NCBI RefSeq assembly: GCF_025643335.1
Contig: NZ_CP092489.1
Coordinates: forward strand, 629,501-693,500
Direction: 5' to 3'
Length of the DNA stretch: 64,000 bases
Origin: Endozoicomonas sp. Mp262
GTDB lineage: Bacteria; Pseudomonadota; Gammaproteobacteria; Pseudomonadales; Endozoicomonadaceae
The notes beneath the pieces are model-generated. The model saw only the letters and a list, made by a program, of their open reading frames with translations, was not told the origin of the DNA and made no database searches. Below are positions 9,019 through 17,932 of the stretch, in pieces. Each line of letters opens with the position of its first letter. Position 1 is the stretch's first letter. A program made the position numbers and the translations under genes.

Positions 9019-9200
9019 GAGGCTGTTAAGAACGCACAGACTCGTTCCCAGGCTCCGGAGGGTGTCGCGAAACCCTCGGGACGCTGGGAGCCAGGAATAT
9101 AGAGTTTGATCTTACCGGACACTTGTTCTGCTCTATAGCTAAATCCCTACTGGTGTACTAGCCTGAAAATATAACTGGTCAAAAAGGTGCAAACACGTCA

Positions 9201-9611
9201 ATGGATAATTCCCATGATAAACTCTTAAAACCCTCTTCGCCTCACTCCCCTGCAACGTATTTAACACCTGAAAATGATATCCGGCAGCTGGAAAAGCAGC
9301 TTCAGGAAATTTCATCCCACTACAACAACCTTAAAACAGAGCTTAATGGGCTAAGGCAACAAACTGATGGCATACCCCAGCGCATTTCCGGCATTAATGC
9401 TGAACTGGCCAGGCTGGAAGCATCAGACAAACTTAAGGTACAGGCTCCAGAACAGGCCGAAGAACTTCACCAGACTCTCAAGGAAGTATCTCTTTACCAC
9501 CAAACCCTTTTAGCCCGCGAACGTGAATTACAAAGCAAGCTGCTCAGGATAGGGTCCGAAAAAAACATTCTGGAAAATGAATTAAAAGTATGTCGAATTA
9601 AGGCCGGTTAG
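9201..9611 (+). CDS. coiled-coil hypothetical protein, 136 aa
   Basis: After about 25 polar residues the sequence is almost continuous heptad-like helix (residues 27-130: repeated leucines spaced by glutamate, glutamine and lysine), so it should form a long coiled coil. No signal peptide, membrane segment or known motif is seen. It stands alone on the plus strand between a MITE and cbrB, which reads the other way. The frame and composition fit a real gene. I do not recognise a family. Confidence 0.6.
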   Translation: MDNSHDKLLKPSSPHSPATYLTPENDIRQLEKQLQEISSHYNNLKTELNGLRQQTDGIPQRISGINAELARLEASDKLKVQAPEQAEELHQTLKEVSLYHQTLLARERELQSKLLRIGSEKNILENELKVCRIKAG

Positions 9612-9626
9612 ATGCATCAGTATACA

Positions 9627-9648
9627 TTCCCGGCGAGGACGCCGGGAA
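9627..9648. terminator. short hairpin between convergent genes
   Basis: TTCCCGGCG (9627-9635) pairs with CGCCGGGAA (9640-9648) around a four-base loop and is followed by CGAGAGG. It is the minimal form of the CTCGTTCCCAGC repeat and lies between the ends of two converging genes, where it could stop transcription in both directions. No T-tract follows, so the terminator role is only inferred. Confidence 0.45.
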
Positions 9649-9669
9649 CGAGAGGAAACCATCCACCAT

Positions 9670-11052
9670 TTATGAGTTTGCCTTTTTTCTGGGAATACCC
9701 AGTCGCTGTCGGCGTTCCCACAGGGTTTTGCGACTAATGCCAAGTTTTTGAGCCAATTCGGTTTCAGTCATCTGATCCTGATGTTCAAGCACAAACCGCT
9801 GAAAATAATCTTCCAGAGTCAAGCCATCCTGAAGTTCATTAGCGTCGGATTTAAACAGTATCTGACGAACCCGGGTTTCAATATCCAGGTTTTCCGGGGT
9901 GACAATATTATCATCAGACAAAATAACAGCCCGTTCTATGGCATGCTCAAGTTCCCGCACGTTCCCCGGCCACGGGTGCTGGCTGATTGCAACCATTGCT
10001 TCAGGAGAAAACGCATATAATGGTTTATCCATTTTCTCACAGGTTCTTTGCAACAGTTTTTCTGCCAGCAATAGAATGTCTGAACCACGCTCCCTTAAAG
10101 GTGGAATACGGAGTTCAACCACTTTTAACCGATAGTACAGGTCTTCCCTGAATTTAGTCTCACTGGATAATTGATGGAGATTTCTGTGGGTTGCCGCAAT
10201 AAGCCTGACATCCACTTTCTGGGATTGAATCGATCCCACACGACGGATTTCGCCTTCCTGCAACACTCTTAATAAACGTGCCTGGGCTTCCAGGGGAAGC
10301 TCCCCGATCTCATCAAGAAATAATGTTCCACCATTAGCCGCTTCAATCAACCCTGTCCTTGCCGCTGTAGCACCTGTAAATGAACCCTTCTCATGACCAA
10401 ATAGCTCAGACTCAATCAATGTTTCAGGGATAGCGGCACAGTTTACTGAAATCATTGTCCCTGAACGGCGCTGGCTGTTTTCATGGATAGCCCTGGCTAC
10501 CAGCTCCTTGCCAGTGCCTGATTCTCCCTGTATAAGAACCGTGGCATCTGTGGGTGCTACTTTCCCAATGCGATTAAATAACTGTCGCATGGCAGGATGT
10601 CGGCCAATAATACCGCAGAACCCTTCCTCTCCATCATCACACGGCTTTTCCTGATCAGCCCCCTCTGACGAGGCTAAAGCGGCACCAAGCTCTTTCTCCC
10701 TGCAGGCAACAATTTCCCCAACACGCTGAAGCATTTCTTCATGGTCAAAGGGCTTGGCAATATAATCCACCGCTCCCAGCTTCATGGCACTTACCGCCGA
10801 ATTCAAACTGGCATAGCTGGTCATTATTAAAACCGGCACACCTGTAGCCCTGGAAATTAATTCTGTACCGGACTCCCCCGGAAGCCTCAGATCACTGATG
10901 ATTAATGAAAACTCGCCAAAATTATTGTTTTGCTCTGCCTCCTGCACAGAGCCCGCTTCACTGACGCTGTAATCACTTCTCTCCAGCAATCGGCGCAGCG
11001 AAGCACGAATAATATCCTCATCTTCAACAATAAGAATACGAGCCTGACTCAT
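9670..11052 (-). CDS. cbrB: NtrC-type response regulator CbrB
   Basis: Sigma-54 activator that in Pseudomonas drives carbon/nitrogen utilisation genes and the small RNA crcZ. It is 460 aa with three parts. The receiver domain has the phospho-acceptor aspartate in ISDLRLPG (about residue 54). The AAA+ domain has Walker A GESGTGKE near 178 and the sigma-54 contact loop GSFTGA, where the family usually has GAFTGA. The C-terminal Fis-type helix-turn-helix reads LAQKLGISRKTLWERR. Its start overlaps the stop of the kinase gene by 4 bp, so it is translated with it. The regulator looks intact although its sensor gene is interrupted. Confidence 0.9.
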   Translation of the reverse strand: MSQARILIVEDEDIIRASLRRLLERSDYSVSEAGSVQEAEQNNNFGEFSLIISDLRLPGESGTELISRATGVPVLIMTSYASLNSAVSAMKLGAVDYIAKPFDHEEMLQRVGEIVACREKELGAALASSEGADQEKPCDDGEEGFCGIIGRHPAMRQLFNRIGKVAPTDATVLIQGESGTGKELVARAIHENSQRRSGTMISVNCAAIPETLIESELFGHEKGSFTGATAARTGLIEAANGGTLFLDEIGELPLEAQARLLRVLQEGEIRRVGSIQSQKVDVRLIAATHRNLHQLSSETKFREDLYYRLKVVELRIPPLRERGSDILLLAEKLLQRTCEKMDKPLYAFSPEAMVAISQHPWPGNVRELEHAIERAVILSDDNIVTPENLDIETRVRQILFKSDANELQDGLTLEDYFQRFVLEHQDQMTETELAQKLGISRKTLWERRQRLGIPRKKANS

Positions 11053-12413
11053 ACAGATTCCCCCTTAAACTCAAAGCCCCGCTTAAGCTCGGCCTTCACA
11101 GGCTCATACCTCGGCAGGGATATAATAAAGCAGGAACCACTGAGGCTTTCCTGATGGGTCGGACTTACCACACGAATTGAGCCACAGTGTTCTTCGATAA
11201 TATTCCAGACCACAGCAAGCCCTAAGCCAGTGCCTTTACCTGCTTCCTTAGTTGTAAAGAACGGATCAAATAATTTTTCCTGTATCTCTTTGGGAATTCC
11301 ATATCCTCTGTCTTCTACCATGATAGTAACATCATGATGTGTCTGAAGAGACTTAATTGTAATTAAACCATAATCCTCAGAAGCATCGGCGGCATTACTT
11401 AACAGATTAATAAATACCTGTTGCAGCTTTTGACCATTACCTAAAACCACATGATTTCGGCTACATTCATTTCGAAAAATAATGCGATCATTTTTCCTGT
11501 TGAGTTTTAGCAGGCCAATCGCTTTATGGACACAGGTGTATAACTCAACCTGTTTCTGCTGGGCTGACTCTTGCAGGCTGGGCCCCTGGTGAGCGTAACT
11601 CACCAGCATTTGCACGATATCACTGACCCGCTTGGTCTGGTCAAGTATTTGTTTGGCGGCCTGCTTCACATCACTGTCAGAAGAAAGCACCTTTAACTCC
11701 TGGGCAAGACAATCAATGCCTGTAATAGGATTTCCTATCTCGTGGGCGACACCTGCCGCAAGCTGGCCAATGGACGCCAGTCTTTCGCTATGTGCCAATT
11801 GCTCTTCAAGCATCTGGTGATCTGTCATATCTTCCAATAACATCACCTGACTGCCAGCCGCGCCTGACACCGGAGCTTCAATGGTGGCTTTATGCAGATT
11901 AAAACAGCGGGTTTCCCCCCCATATTCCAGGCAGTATTTTTTTAAATAATGGATATCACTGACCAGAAACTCATTCATTAGTGTGCGCCATGGCTCCGGC
12001 AGCCGGGTAAGGGGTAAGCCCAGAACATCAGCTGATTTCACCCCGGTCATTTCAGCCATGGCGTGATTCCAGAGCAGCACATCTTCATTACCCACAGCAC
12101 AAACCCCAAGGGGAATACTGTTCAATGTATCCCGGTGATAGCGCCTGAGGCTATCAAACTCCGCCGCAAGACCTGTCAGCTTGGATTGATAGGCTTCAAG
12201 CCGGGTTTCCAAAAAGTGCAAATCCCGGGTGACATAACCTTTCGTACGATCCAGGGGTAAAAAAGTACTGACGATCTCATGGGCCACTGTTGGGCCCATA
12301 AGACCTGACAGGTTGGTTTCTATCCCGGATATTTCATAAAGCAGCAGAAACACCACCCCAGACCACTCAATTTTGACTTTGCTGTGGGGCTGCTGCTTTA
12401 TTTTCTGTGACAA
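11049..12413 (-). pseudogene. cbrA: CbrA sensor kinase, 3' fragment (PAS and kinase domains)
   Basis: The cytoplasmic part of CbrA, cut off from its membrane half by the IS1380-type element. Native sequence runs from 12319 down. It includes TNLSGLMGP, a helical linker, a PAS domain (PLGVCAVGNEDVLLWNHAM), the H-box HEIGNPITGI with the phosphorylated histidine, the N-box NLLSNAADAS and the G-box GTGLGLAVVWNIIEEH. The first ~30 residues of this reading frame, starting at a TTG, are encoded by the IS itself. All kinase motifs are intact, so a soluble kinase could still be made if transcribed from the IS or another start. It overlaps cbrB by 4 bp. Confidence 0.9.
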
Positions 12414-14043
12414 AAGCTCTTCAGGCTCCGACTCGGCTCCAATCTGAATAATTATCAGTCAATTTGGCTTTTTCAGGACAAATGAATACCCCAAACTACT
12501 CTCGTCTGGTCACCATTTGATTAGATTGGGCGTTATTAAGAGTACTATCCGGGCCGAGGCAGCGGCATTAGATAAAAGACCTCCGTTACATGCTGTAAAA
12601 GCTTCTTGAACGGGCAGCAGCGGGGTAGGTGTAGTTTGATTCGGTCTTTGTACTCAACCACTTTGACCGCTACTTTGCAGAGCTTTGTTATCACCGTTGA
12701 TGGCTGGGCTTTCTCCAGCTCTGTTCCTTTCAGAGCCTTGATTCTTAACTCGTAGTGCAAGACGTAAGCCGCACAGGCATAAAATAGCCTCAGGTGATTT
12801 GCCAGAAAGCGTTGATCCGACAACCTGTCACCGGACAGGTCGCTTTTCAGGTGCTTAATGAAATTCTCATCCTGCCCCCTTGGGCAGTACAAATCTTCAT
12901 AAATCACCTCAGAGGAAGCCTCTTTGATCGATGTGACAATAAAGCGGGGATTGTCGCCTTTCTGGTTAACCTCGGCCTTATAGATTATCCGGGTATCCAG
13001 CCCCTTCCAGCTTTTAGCCTGATAGTCGGCCTCTCCGTACAGCCTGAGTCGCTCAGGCTCTGGCATATCGTTCAACTTTGCCAGCGCCGTTTTGGTCTTG
13101 AGAGCCTGACGAGCCTCACCCAGCAGCTCTTTGGCTTTGGGGCGTAAGGCTGTTTTATGACCAGCACCCTTGCCCAGCACATAATCAGAATGCTTGTTAG
13201 CCTGAACAATATGCATTAATTCAGGTTGGGCAAAATGACTGTCACCACGTACCAGCAAATGGGTTTTCGGCCACCGTTTACGGATGAGCGTGATGATGCG
13301 CTTGAGAATAGCAGCGTTTTCCTTGCCTGTCGGGGTCTTGCCCGGACGCAGGATAGCCGTGATCAGCTTGCCACTGAGCCCTTCAAAAACCAGTAAAGGC
13401 AGGTAACAATAATCCTGATATTTTGCGTTAAACAGATTCATTTGCTGACCACCATGAGTAATGGCGGGCGTGTGATCAAGATCAATCACAATAGCCATGG
13501 GCGGCACGTCGTAACTGGCGATAAAATGGTGAACAAACGCCTCGGCCATCCGATAAATATCCTTGCGCCGCATGGACTGCCCCAGTCGTGTGTAGGTGGG
13601 GGAAGACGCCATATGGTTATCCTCATCCAAAGGATTTTTTCCGACAGCCAGCTTGAGCATTGGGTCTTTGCGCAGGCGGTTGCTGTCGTTAGCATCCTCA
13701 TAACCACAAGCCATTTGCAAGATTCGCTGAACCAGAAGGTCTTGCAGGGAGTGGTCAATGTAGGCTGGGTGGCGCTTGTCATCAATGCTCTGGCTCAGCC
13801 TGGAAATAAGTCCGCTATGCAGCAGGGTTTCCCGTAACAAAAGCGCACCAAAATCTGAAGATAACGCCCCGCCATTGAAGTCGGCACGGACAGTTTTGCC
13901 ATTTGAGGGGTGAAAACGAAGCTGTTCTTGTGTAGATTGAGTCATGGCAAGTTCCGGTTTGCTTTTTCCGAAGCATTTTTTTGGTCGACCCAATCATATC
14001 AAGTGGTTGGGCGGAACTTGCCTTTATTTATGAAATATCCGGG
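12324..14043 (-). mobile_element. IS1380-family insertion sequence inside cbrA
   Basis: A 1720-bp element with perfect 17-bp terminal inverted repeats, CCCGGATATTTCATAAA at 12324-12340 and its complement at 14027-14043. It is flanked by a 4-bp duplication CTAT (12320-12323 and 14044-14047), the size usual for IS1380. It carries one transposase gene. Removing the element and one CTAT joins the two cbrA fragments in frame as LRDKI-ETNLSGLMGP, which proves where it inserted and that the insertion did not delete anything. A second, imperfect inverted pair inside (12513-12530, 13989-14006) is subterminal. Confidence 0.93.
12545..13945 (-). CDS. IS1380-family transposase
   Basis: DDE-type transposase of the IS1380 group (DDE_Tnp_1_4). 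Family blocks are the N-terminal DFNGGALSSDFGALLLRE, DDKRHPAYIDHSL, the IDLDHTPAITHGGQQ stretch with a catalytic aspartate, LVRGDSHFAQPEL and the late NFIKHLKSDLSGDRLSDQRF. The product is about 466 aa from the ATG at 13945; the frame stays open upstream to a TTG at 13993, but ATG fits the usual start of the family better. It appears intact, so the element may still be active. Confidence 0.92.
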   Translation of the reverse strand: MTQSTQEQLRFHPSNGKTVRADFNGGALSSDFGALLLRETLLHSGLISRLSQSIDDKRHPAYIDHSLQDLLVQRILQMACGYEDANDSNRLRKDPMLKLAVGKNPLDEDNHMASSPTYTRLGQSMRRKDIYRMAEAFVHHFIASYDVPPMAIVIDLDHTPAITHGGQQMNLFNAKYQDYCYLPLLVFEGLSGKLITAILRPGKTPTGKENAAILKRIITLIRKRWPKTHLLVRGDSHFAQPELMHIVQANKHSDYVLGKGAGHKTALRPKAKELLGEARQALKTKTALAKLNDMPEPERLRLYGEADYQAKSWKGLDTRIIYKAEVNQKGDNPRFIVTSIKEASSEVIYEDLYCPRGQDENFIKHLKSDLSGDRLSDQRFLANHLRLFYACAAYVLHYELRIKALKGTELEKAQPSTVITKLCKVAVKVVEYKDRIKLHLPRCCPFKKLLQHVTEVFYLMPLPRPG

Positions 14044-15769
14044 CTATTTTATCTCTCAGTCTGGCCAGGGCATGAGGACGTCTTTCATCGGCCCTCATTT
14101 TCAGCTCAGACAATGCCTTTTCCACTTCTTTCCGGGCTGCCTGGGAACCGAGAGGGGTACAAAGTACTTCCTGAAACTCTATGGCTGAAGCCGCTTTGGG
14201 AACACTGTGATTGTTGATGGGCACACTCTGGACCAGACAGGAACCCGCAGCACGCTGCTCCACCTCGCGCATTCTGGTGGTGCTGGAAATAATAAAAAAG
14301 ACCAGGGTATTCACCAGCAAAGAACTGGTTGCAGCAAAGTACCAATTATCAGAAATAAAAGAGCTGGAATGAAAAAGAGGCAGAAAATCCTGAAAATGCT
14401 CACCACTGCCCAATGCCAATGGCAGCATCAGCGTTACAAACCAGACCAGAGTTCCGGCCAATAGCCCTGTGATAAACCCCTTGCTGTTTGCCCTTTTCCA
14501 ATACAGGGTACAAAGTGCGCCAGGCAACAACTGCAATGCCCCCACATAAGCGACAATACTCAGACTATGAAGATCCTGACCGCTATCCAGCAGACGATAG
14601 AATCCATAGGATGCCATGATAAGTGCAGCAATTAACAAACGCTTTAACCAAGTCAATCGACGATAAATACTAACCGGCATCCGGGTAAGTCCGGCAGGGT
14701 GATACCATGGCAGGATCACATGGTTTAACAACATAGAGGACAGAGCCAGAGTAGTCACAATAATCAAACCACTGGCCGCGGATAACCCTCCCAGATAAAC
14801 ACTCATGGTTAGCAGGGGAATATCCAGAACCTGCCCAATAGCCAACGGGAAATACTCCGGGGGCATATCTACACCCAATGCTAACCCGCCCCAGAGAATA
14901 AGCGGTGCAGAAAGACTCAATAACAGCAAAAACAGCGGCAGTCCCCAACTGGCAACATGCAGGGCAGAGCTGTCCCGGTTTTCAGTGAAGGTCATATGAA
15001 ACATATGCGGCATAACAATGGCAGAGGCAAAAAACATTAGCAGAGTGGTTCGCCAGGGACCATCTTCCAATGCCGTACTCATATTAACAATATTGCTGCT
15101 ATTGATATTCAGCCACTGTTCCAGCCCATCAGAGCCACCAAAAACCTGAAACAGAATAACTCCCCCAAGCACGAGCATCACCACAAGCTTTAACAGCGAG
15201 GCAATGGCAACCGCAAAGACCAGCCCCTGATGATGATCACGGCTGGTGATAGGGCGGGTACCAAACAGCATGGCAAACAGCGTTACCAGAACACAAAAAC
15301 CAATAGCCAGGGTTTCGGGAGACGACTGCTGGCTAATAAGGTGAATGCTGTCAGAAACGGCCTGTATTTGCAGGGCCAGCAGTGGCATTACCGTAAATAG
15401 TAATAACAATGTACTCAGTGTCCCCGCCGCAGGACTACGAAAGCGAAAGGCAAACAGGTCAGCCAGTGAACCCAGCTGATAGTTCTGAATAATTTTCAAG
15501 ATGGGACTTAACAGAATCGGGGCTAATAGAAAGGCACCGCTTAAACCAAAATAAAACGCCAGAAAAAAATAACCGGTATCATGGGCCACACCAATACTGC
15601 CATAGTAGGCCCAGCTACTGGCATAAACACCAAGGGACAGCACATAAACCGCAGGATGCCGGACAATTTTCTGGGCAATAATCCCCTTCTCGGTGAGAGA
15701 TGCACACAAAAATAAAAAGAAAAGATAAATCGTACTGAAGAAAACCAGTGACTGCAGATCAAAACTCAT
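14024..15769 (-). pseudogene. cbrA: CbrA sensor kinase, 5' fragment (sodium/solute symporter domain)
   Basis: The membrane half of CbrA, a sodium/solute symporter-like domain of about 13 helices fused in the ancestral protein to a histidine kinase. In Pseudomonas the domain senses or transports histidine. Starts at ATG 15769 (MSFDLQS), which overlaps the stop of cbrX by 11 bp; the open frame reaches 15853 but that start is not convincing. Native sequence ends at DKI near 14044. The last residues ARIFHK and the stop codon come from the terminal repeat of the IS. Joined with the downstream fragment it gives 998 codons plus stop, close to the usual CbrA size. Confidence 0.9.
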
Positions 15770-15935
15770 CCGGTTTCCTCCTGGGCTGTAGTACAAACGC
15801 AGCAAACACCAGGATAAGCCATAGCACCCAGGGCTGATACCATCGATCACCAAAGTGAATCCACCAGCTCATGATGGCAGGGGAAAAAAGGTAGATACCT
15901 ATAATGAGTAGCAGTACAAGACGGTAGATATACAT
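15759..15935 (-). CDS. cbrX: small membrane protein CbrX
   Basis: A 58-aa protein with two hydrophobic segments (YRLVLLLIIGIYLFSP and WVLWLILVFAAFVL) separated by a tryptophan-rich loop, ending in basic PRRKPDEF. It overlaps the start of the cbrA symporter domain by 11 bp (ATGAGTTTTGA). This is the position and size of cbrX, the short gene co-transcribed with and translationally coupled to cbrA in Pseudomonas putida. The start ATG is at 15933-15935. The name rests on position and architecture; I could not align it to a known CbrX. Confidence 0.75.
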   Translation of the reverse strand: MYIYRLVLLLIIGIYLFSPAIMSWWIHFGDRWYQPWVLWLILVFAAFVLQPRRKPDEF

Positions 15936-16042
15936 GCGACGCCAGTACTTTAGTTTTTTATTGGGTCTCCATAGTAATGTGAACCGCTACAAACCGCAAA
16001 ACACACTGAGTTTCACGACAATCTACATAAACAGGGGGCATT

Positions 16043-16513
16043 CTATCCTCTATCCACCAGTATCTTCAGCATACCCTCTATATTTATCATCCGGGTTTCT
16101 ATACTCTCCATCCGGGTCTCCATATTCTCCATCCGGGTCTCCATATTCTCCATCCGGGTCTCCATACTCTCCATCCGGGTCTCCATACTCTCCATCCGGG
16201 TCTCCATACTCTCCATCCGGGTCTCCATACTCTCCATCCGGGTCTCCATATTCTCCATTCGGGTTTCCAGACCTGTTACCCGATCTTTTAACCCGCTAAC
16301 CTCTCCCTTCACCTCTTTCATACCCCTTTCCAAAACAATCAGCCGGTCATTTATCTCTGCCGTTTGTCGGGTAAGCTGATATACGCCCTGGTGCGTCTCT
16401 GACACTTTCAACTCAATAATATTCAGCTTGGCATTCTCTTTAGCTGCCTCATGGGCTCTTGTCTTATTGGCACCTAATTCCACTAAACAGTCGTACAAGG
16501 CTTCATTTAACAT
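16043..16513 (-). CDS. heptad-repeat coiled-coil protein
   Basis: About 156 aa from the ATG at 16513, which has GGGAG seven bases upstream; the frame is open to a GTG at 16561. After a helical N-terminal domain (LNEALYDCLVELGA) the protein becomes a long coiled coil. Its last third is nine tandem seven-residue repeats of the form METRMES/METRMEN, followed by LKILVDRG. No signal or membrane segment is seen. Both strands of the repeat are open because the unit is 21 bp. The minus strand is chosen for its non-repetitive N-terminal domain, its ribosome site and the perfect heptad pattern. The function is unknown. Confidence 0.7.
   Translation of the reverse strand: MLNEALYDCLVELGANKTRAHEAAKENAKLNIIELKVSETHQGVYQLTRQTAEINDRLIVLERGMKEVKGEVSGLKDRVTGLETRMENMETRMESMETRMESMETRMESMETRMESMETRMENMETRMENMETRMESIETRMINIEGMLKILVDRG
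16085..16273. repeat. 21-bp tandem repeat, about nine units
   Basis: Units of TCTCCATCCGGGTCTCCATAC with single-base variants (ATATTC or ATACTC, CCGGG or TCGGG) are repeated head to tail about nine times. Each unit encodes one heptad (METRMES) of the coiled-coil protein on the minus strand. The length is a multiple of three, so copy number can change without a frameshift. There are no spacers, so this is not a CRISPR array. Confidence 0.9.
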
Positions 16514-16961
16514 CGTCATCTCCCGGTTATTTGCCAGTCGTCCGGTTAAGATAGCTGACACCCTGAAAATCTGCCAAATAAAGAGGGTTCACTATCAATT
16601 ATCTTGTCTCAGACAGATTTATAGTCCACCAGAAAGGCAACCTATTGTTAATACGCCACCCTGTCATCAGCCAGTAATGCTGCATATGAGAAACGAAGTC
16701 AGAATGCTATCAATTATCGTAAGCAATGAGCGCAAGATTGACCATCATCTTACAGGCAGAAATTTATAGTTACATGATAGGATATATTGAAGAAATAATA
16801 CGTTCCCATTATCCGGAGGGTTGAGGTTTGGGTCGCAGAGTTGTAAATGAAGGGGTCAGGTAGACTTGTCAGGACGGACAAATAATATTTATATAGAAAA
16901 GCTATAGACCCGGCATGTACAATCAATCACATTAAAGGATTTATGTAGATTTTAGCGACAG
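16514..16961. other. 448-bp intergenic stretch before the two-gene cassette
   Basis: No convincing gene on either strand. It separates the divergent coiled-coil gene and the two-gene cassette, so it should hold both promoters. It is AT-rich from about 16760, with ATATTGAAGAAATAATACG and TAATATTTATATAG stretches before the cassette. AAAGGATTTATG lies at about 16935, but the ATG there is followed at once by a stop. Confidence 0.4.
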
Positions 16962-17930
16962 ATGAACAAAAATGATCGAGTAGTTTTCTTTTATGACCTG
17001 ACCTTATCGGCGAAGGTGTACAAAACAAGAAATCCAGAACTGAAAGAATGGAAGCCCAGATGTCCTGTGGACTTAGGGGAGTTGGCTGATTACTGGAAGA
17101 AGCTAAAGGAGCAAGATAAGGCTTGGAAGGAAGAGGATAAAAAGAGAAAGCAGATATATATCGCCGATATAGATATATCAGACGATAATGTTATTTTATT
17201 GCTAAACCATACAGATACTACCGCACCAACACGAGTTGTCCGTGACATTCCATCTAATAAAAGAACGAAAGAGGAGCGAACTCCTACATCTGGCCCTGAC
17301 TTCTCTTGTCATATTGTCATATCCAAAAAGCCTAATGATGATGGAACATACAGGATGTTGCATGAGGGAGGGAGTATATCATCAGGCCGAACTATTAGGT
17401 TCTTAAACACCTTAAATATTAAGGCATCTCAAGAATTCCCTGAGGGTTTCCAAGCTCCGCACCCTTCCGGTCATGTTGATAAAGACGGAAACCCTGTTTC
17501 TGTTAAGGTAGCTCCTGAGATCAAACATCAAGGACTTATGGATGATGAGTTTGCCAGCGATCTTGCTAGAGGGTCTTTTTCGAATATTGAACTAATACAA
17601 GATCTAGGACAGCCGGGTTGTCTTGATGAAGATGTGCCAAACATATTTAAAGCTCGGATCATAAAGGTTGAAGTCAAAAAGGAGGGGATAGAGTACATCA
17701 CCAAAGTTGGTCGCATAGGGCGCGATAGAAATTTCAAGAAAATGAAGATTCAGTTCAAGGTGGATGGTGTATCTCGTTCTGCCCAGATTGATACCGAAAC
17801 CATGAATCTAATAGATGACACAAGGTATGTGAAGAAAAACAAGATAAGCCTTGAAGTAAGGTTGGCGACCTCGTACGAGTCGATATACCAGCCAATAAAA
17901 GAGCAGATGTTGTCTCTAAGGCATGAGTAA
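16962..17930 (+). CDS. RexA-like soluble protein of a two-gene cassette (candidate phage defence)
   Basis: A 322-aa soluble protein rich in charge. It starts with a short beta region (VVFFYDL), then a very charged helix (LADYWKKLKEQDKAWKEEDKK), a beta block IYIADIDISDDNVILLLNHTD, and a later CHIVISKK...GGSISSGRTIRFLNTL block. The last two resemble a widespread family of uncharacterised cytosolic proteins of mobile and defence pockets. The overall plan recalls lambda RexA but I cannot prove homology. Two bases after its stop begins a four-helix membrane protein, as in rexA-rexB. Codon use is AT-rich compared with neighbouring core genes, suggesting transfer. No catalytic motif is seen. Confidence 0.55.
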   Translation: MNKNDRVVFFYDLTLSAKVYKTRNPELKEWKPRCPVDLGELADYWKKLKEQDKAWKEEDKKRKQIYIADIDISDDNVILLLNHTDTTAPTRVVRDIPSNKRTKEERTPTSGPDFSCHIVISKKPNDDGTYRMLHEGGSISSGRTIRFLNTLNIKASQEFPEGFQAPHPSGHVDKDGNPVSVKVAPEIKHQGLMDDEFASDLARGSFSNIELIQDLGQPGCLDEDVPNIFKARIIKVEVKKEGIEYITKVGRIGRDRNFKKMKIQFKVDGVSRSAQIDTETMNLIDDTRYVKKNKISLEVRLATSYESIYQPIKEQMLSLRHE

Positions 17931-17932
17931 AT

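Noticed and set aside
12513-14006. Imperfect inverted pair CCATTTGATTAGATTGGG / CCCAATCATATCAAGTGG as the ends of the IS1380 element
   Set aside because: No target duplication flanks this pair and it leaves cbrA unjoinable; the outer 17-bp repeats with CTAT duplication restore the frame exactly.
16085-16273. Possible CRISPR array because of evenly spaced repeats
   Set aside because: The units are directly adjacent with no unique spacers, and they encode protein heptads.
15934-16299. Plus-strand reading frame with repeated SPSGSPY units, looking like a repeat protein
   Set aside because: It is the other strand of the 21-bp repeat; the minus strand has a non-repetitive N-terminal domain, a ribosome site and a proper heptad pattern.
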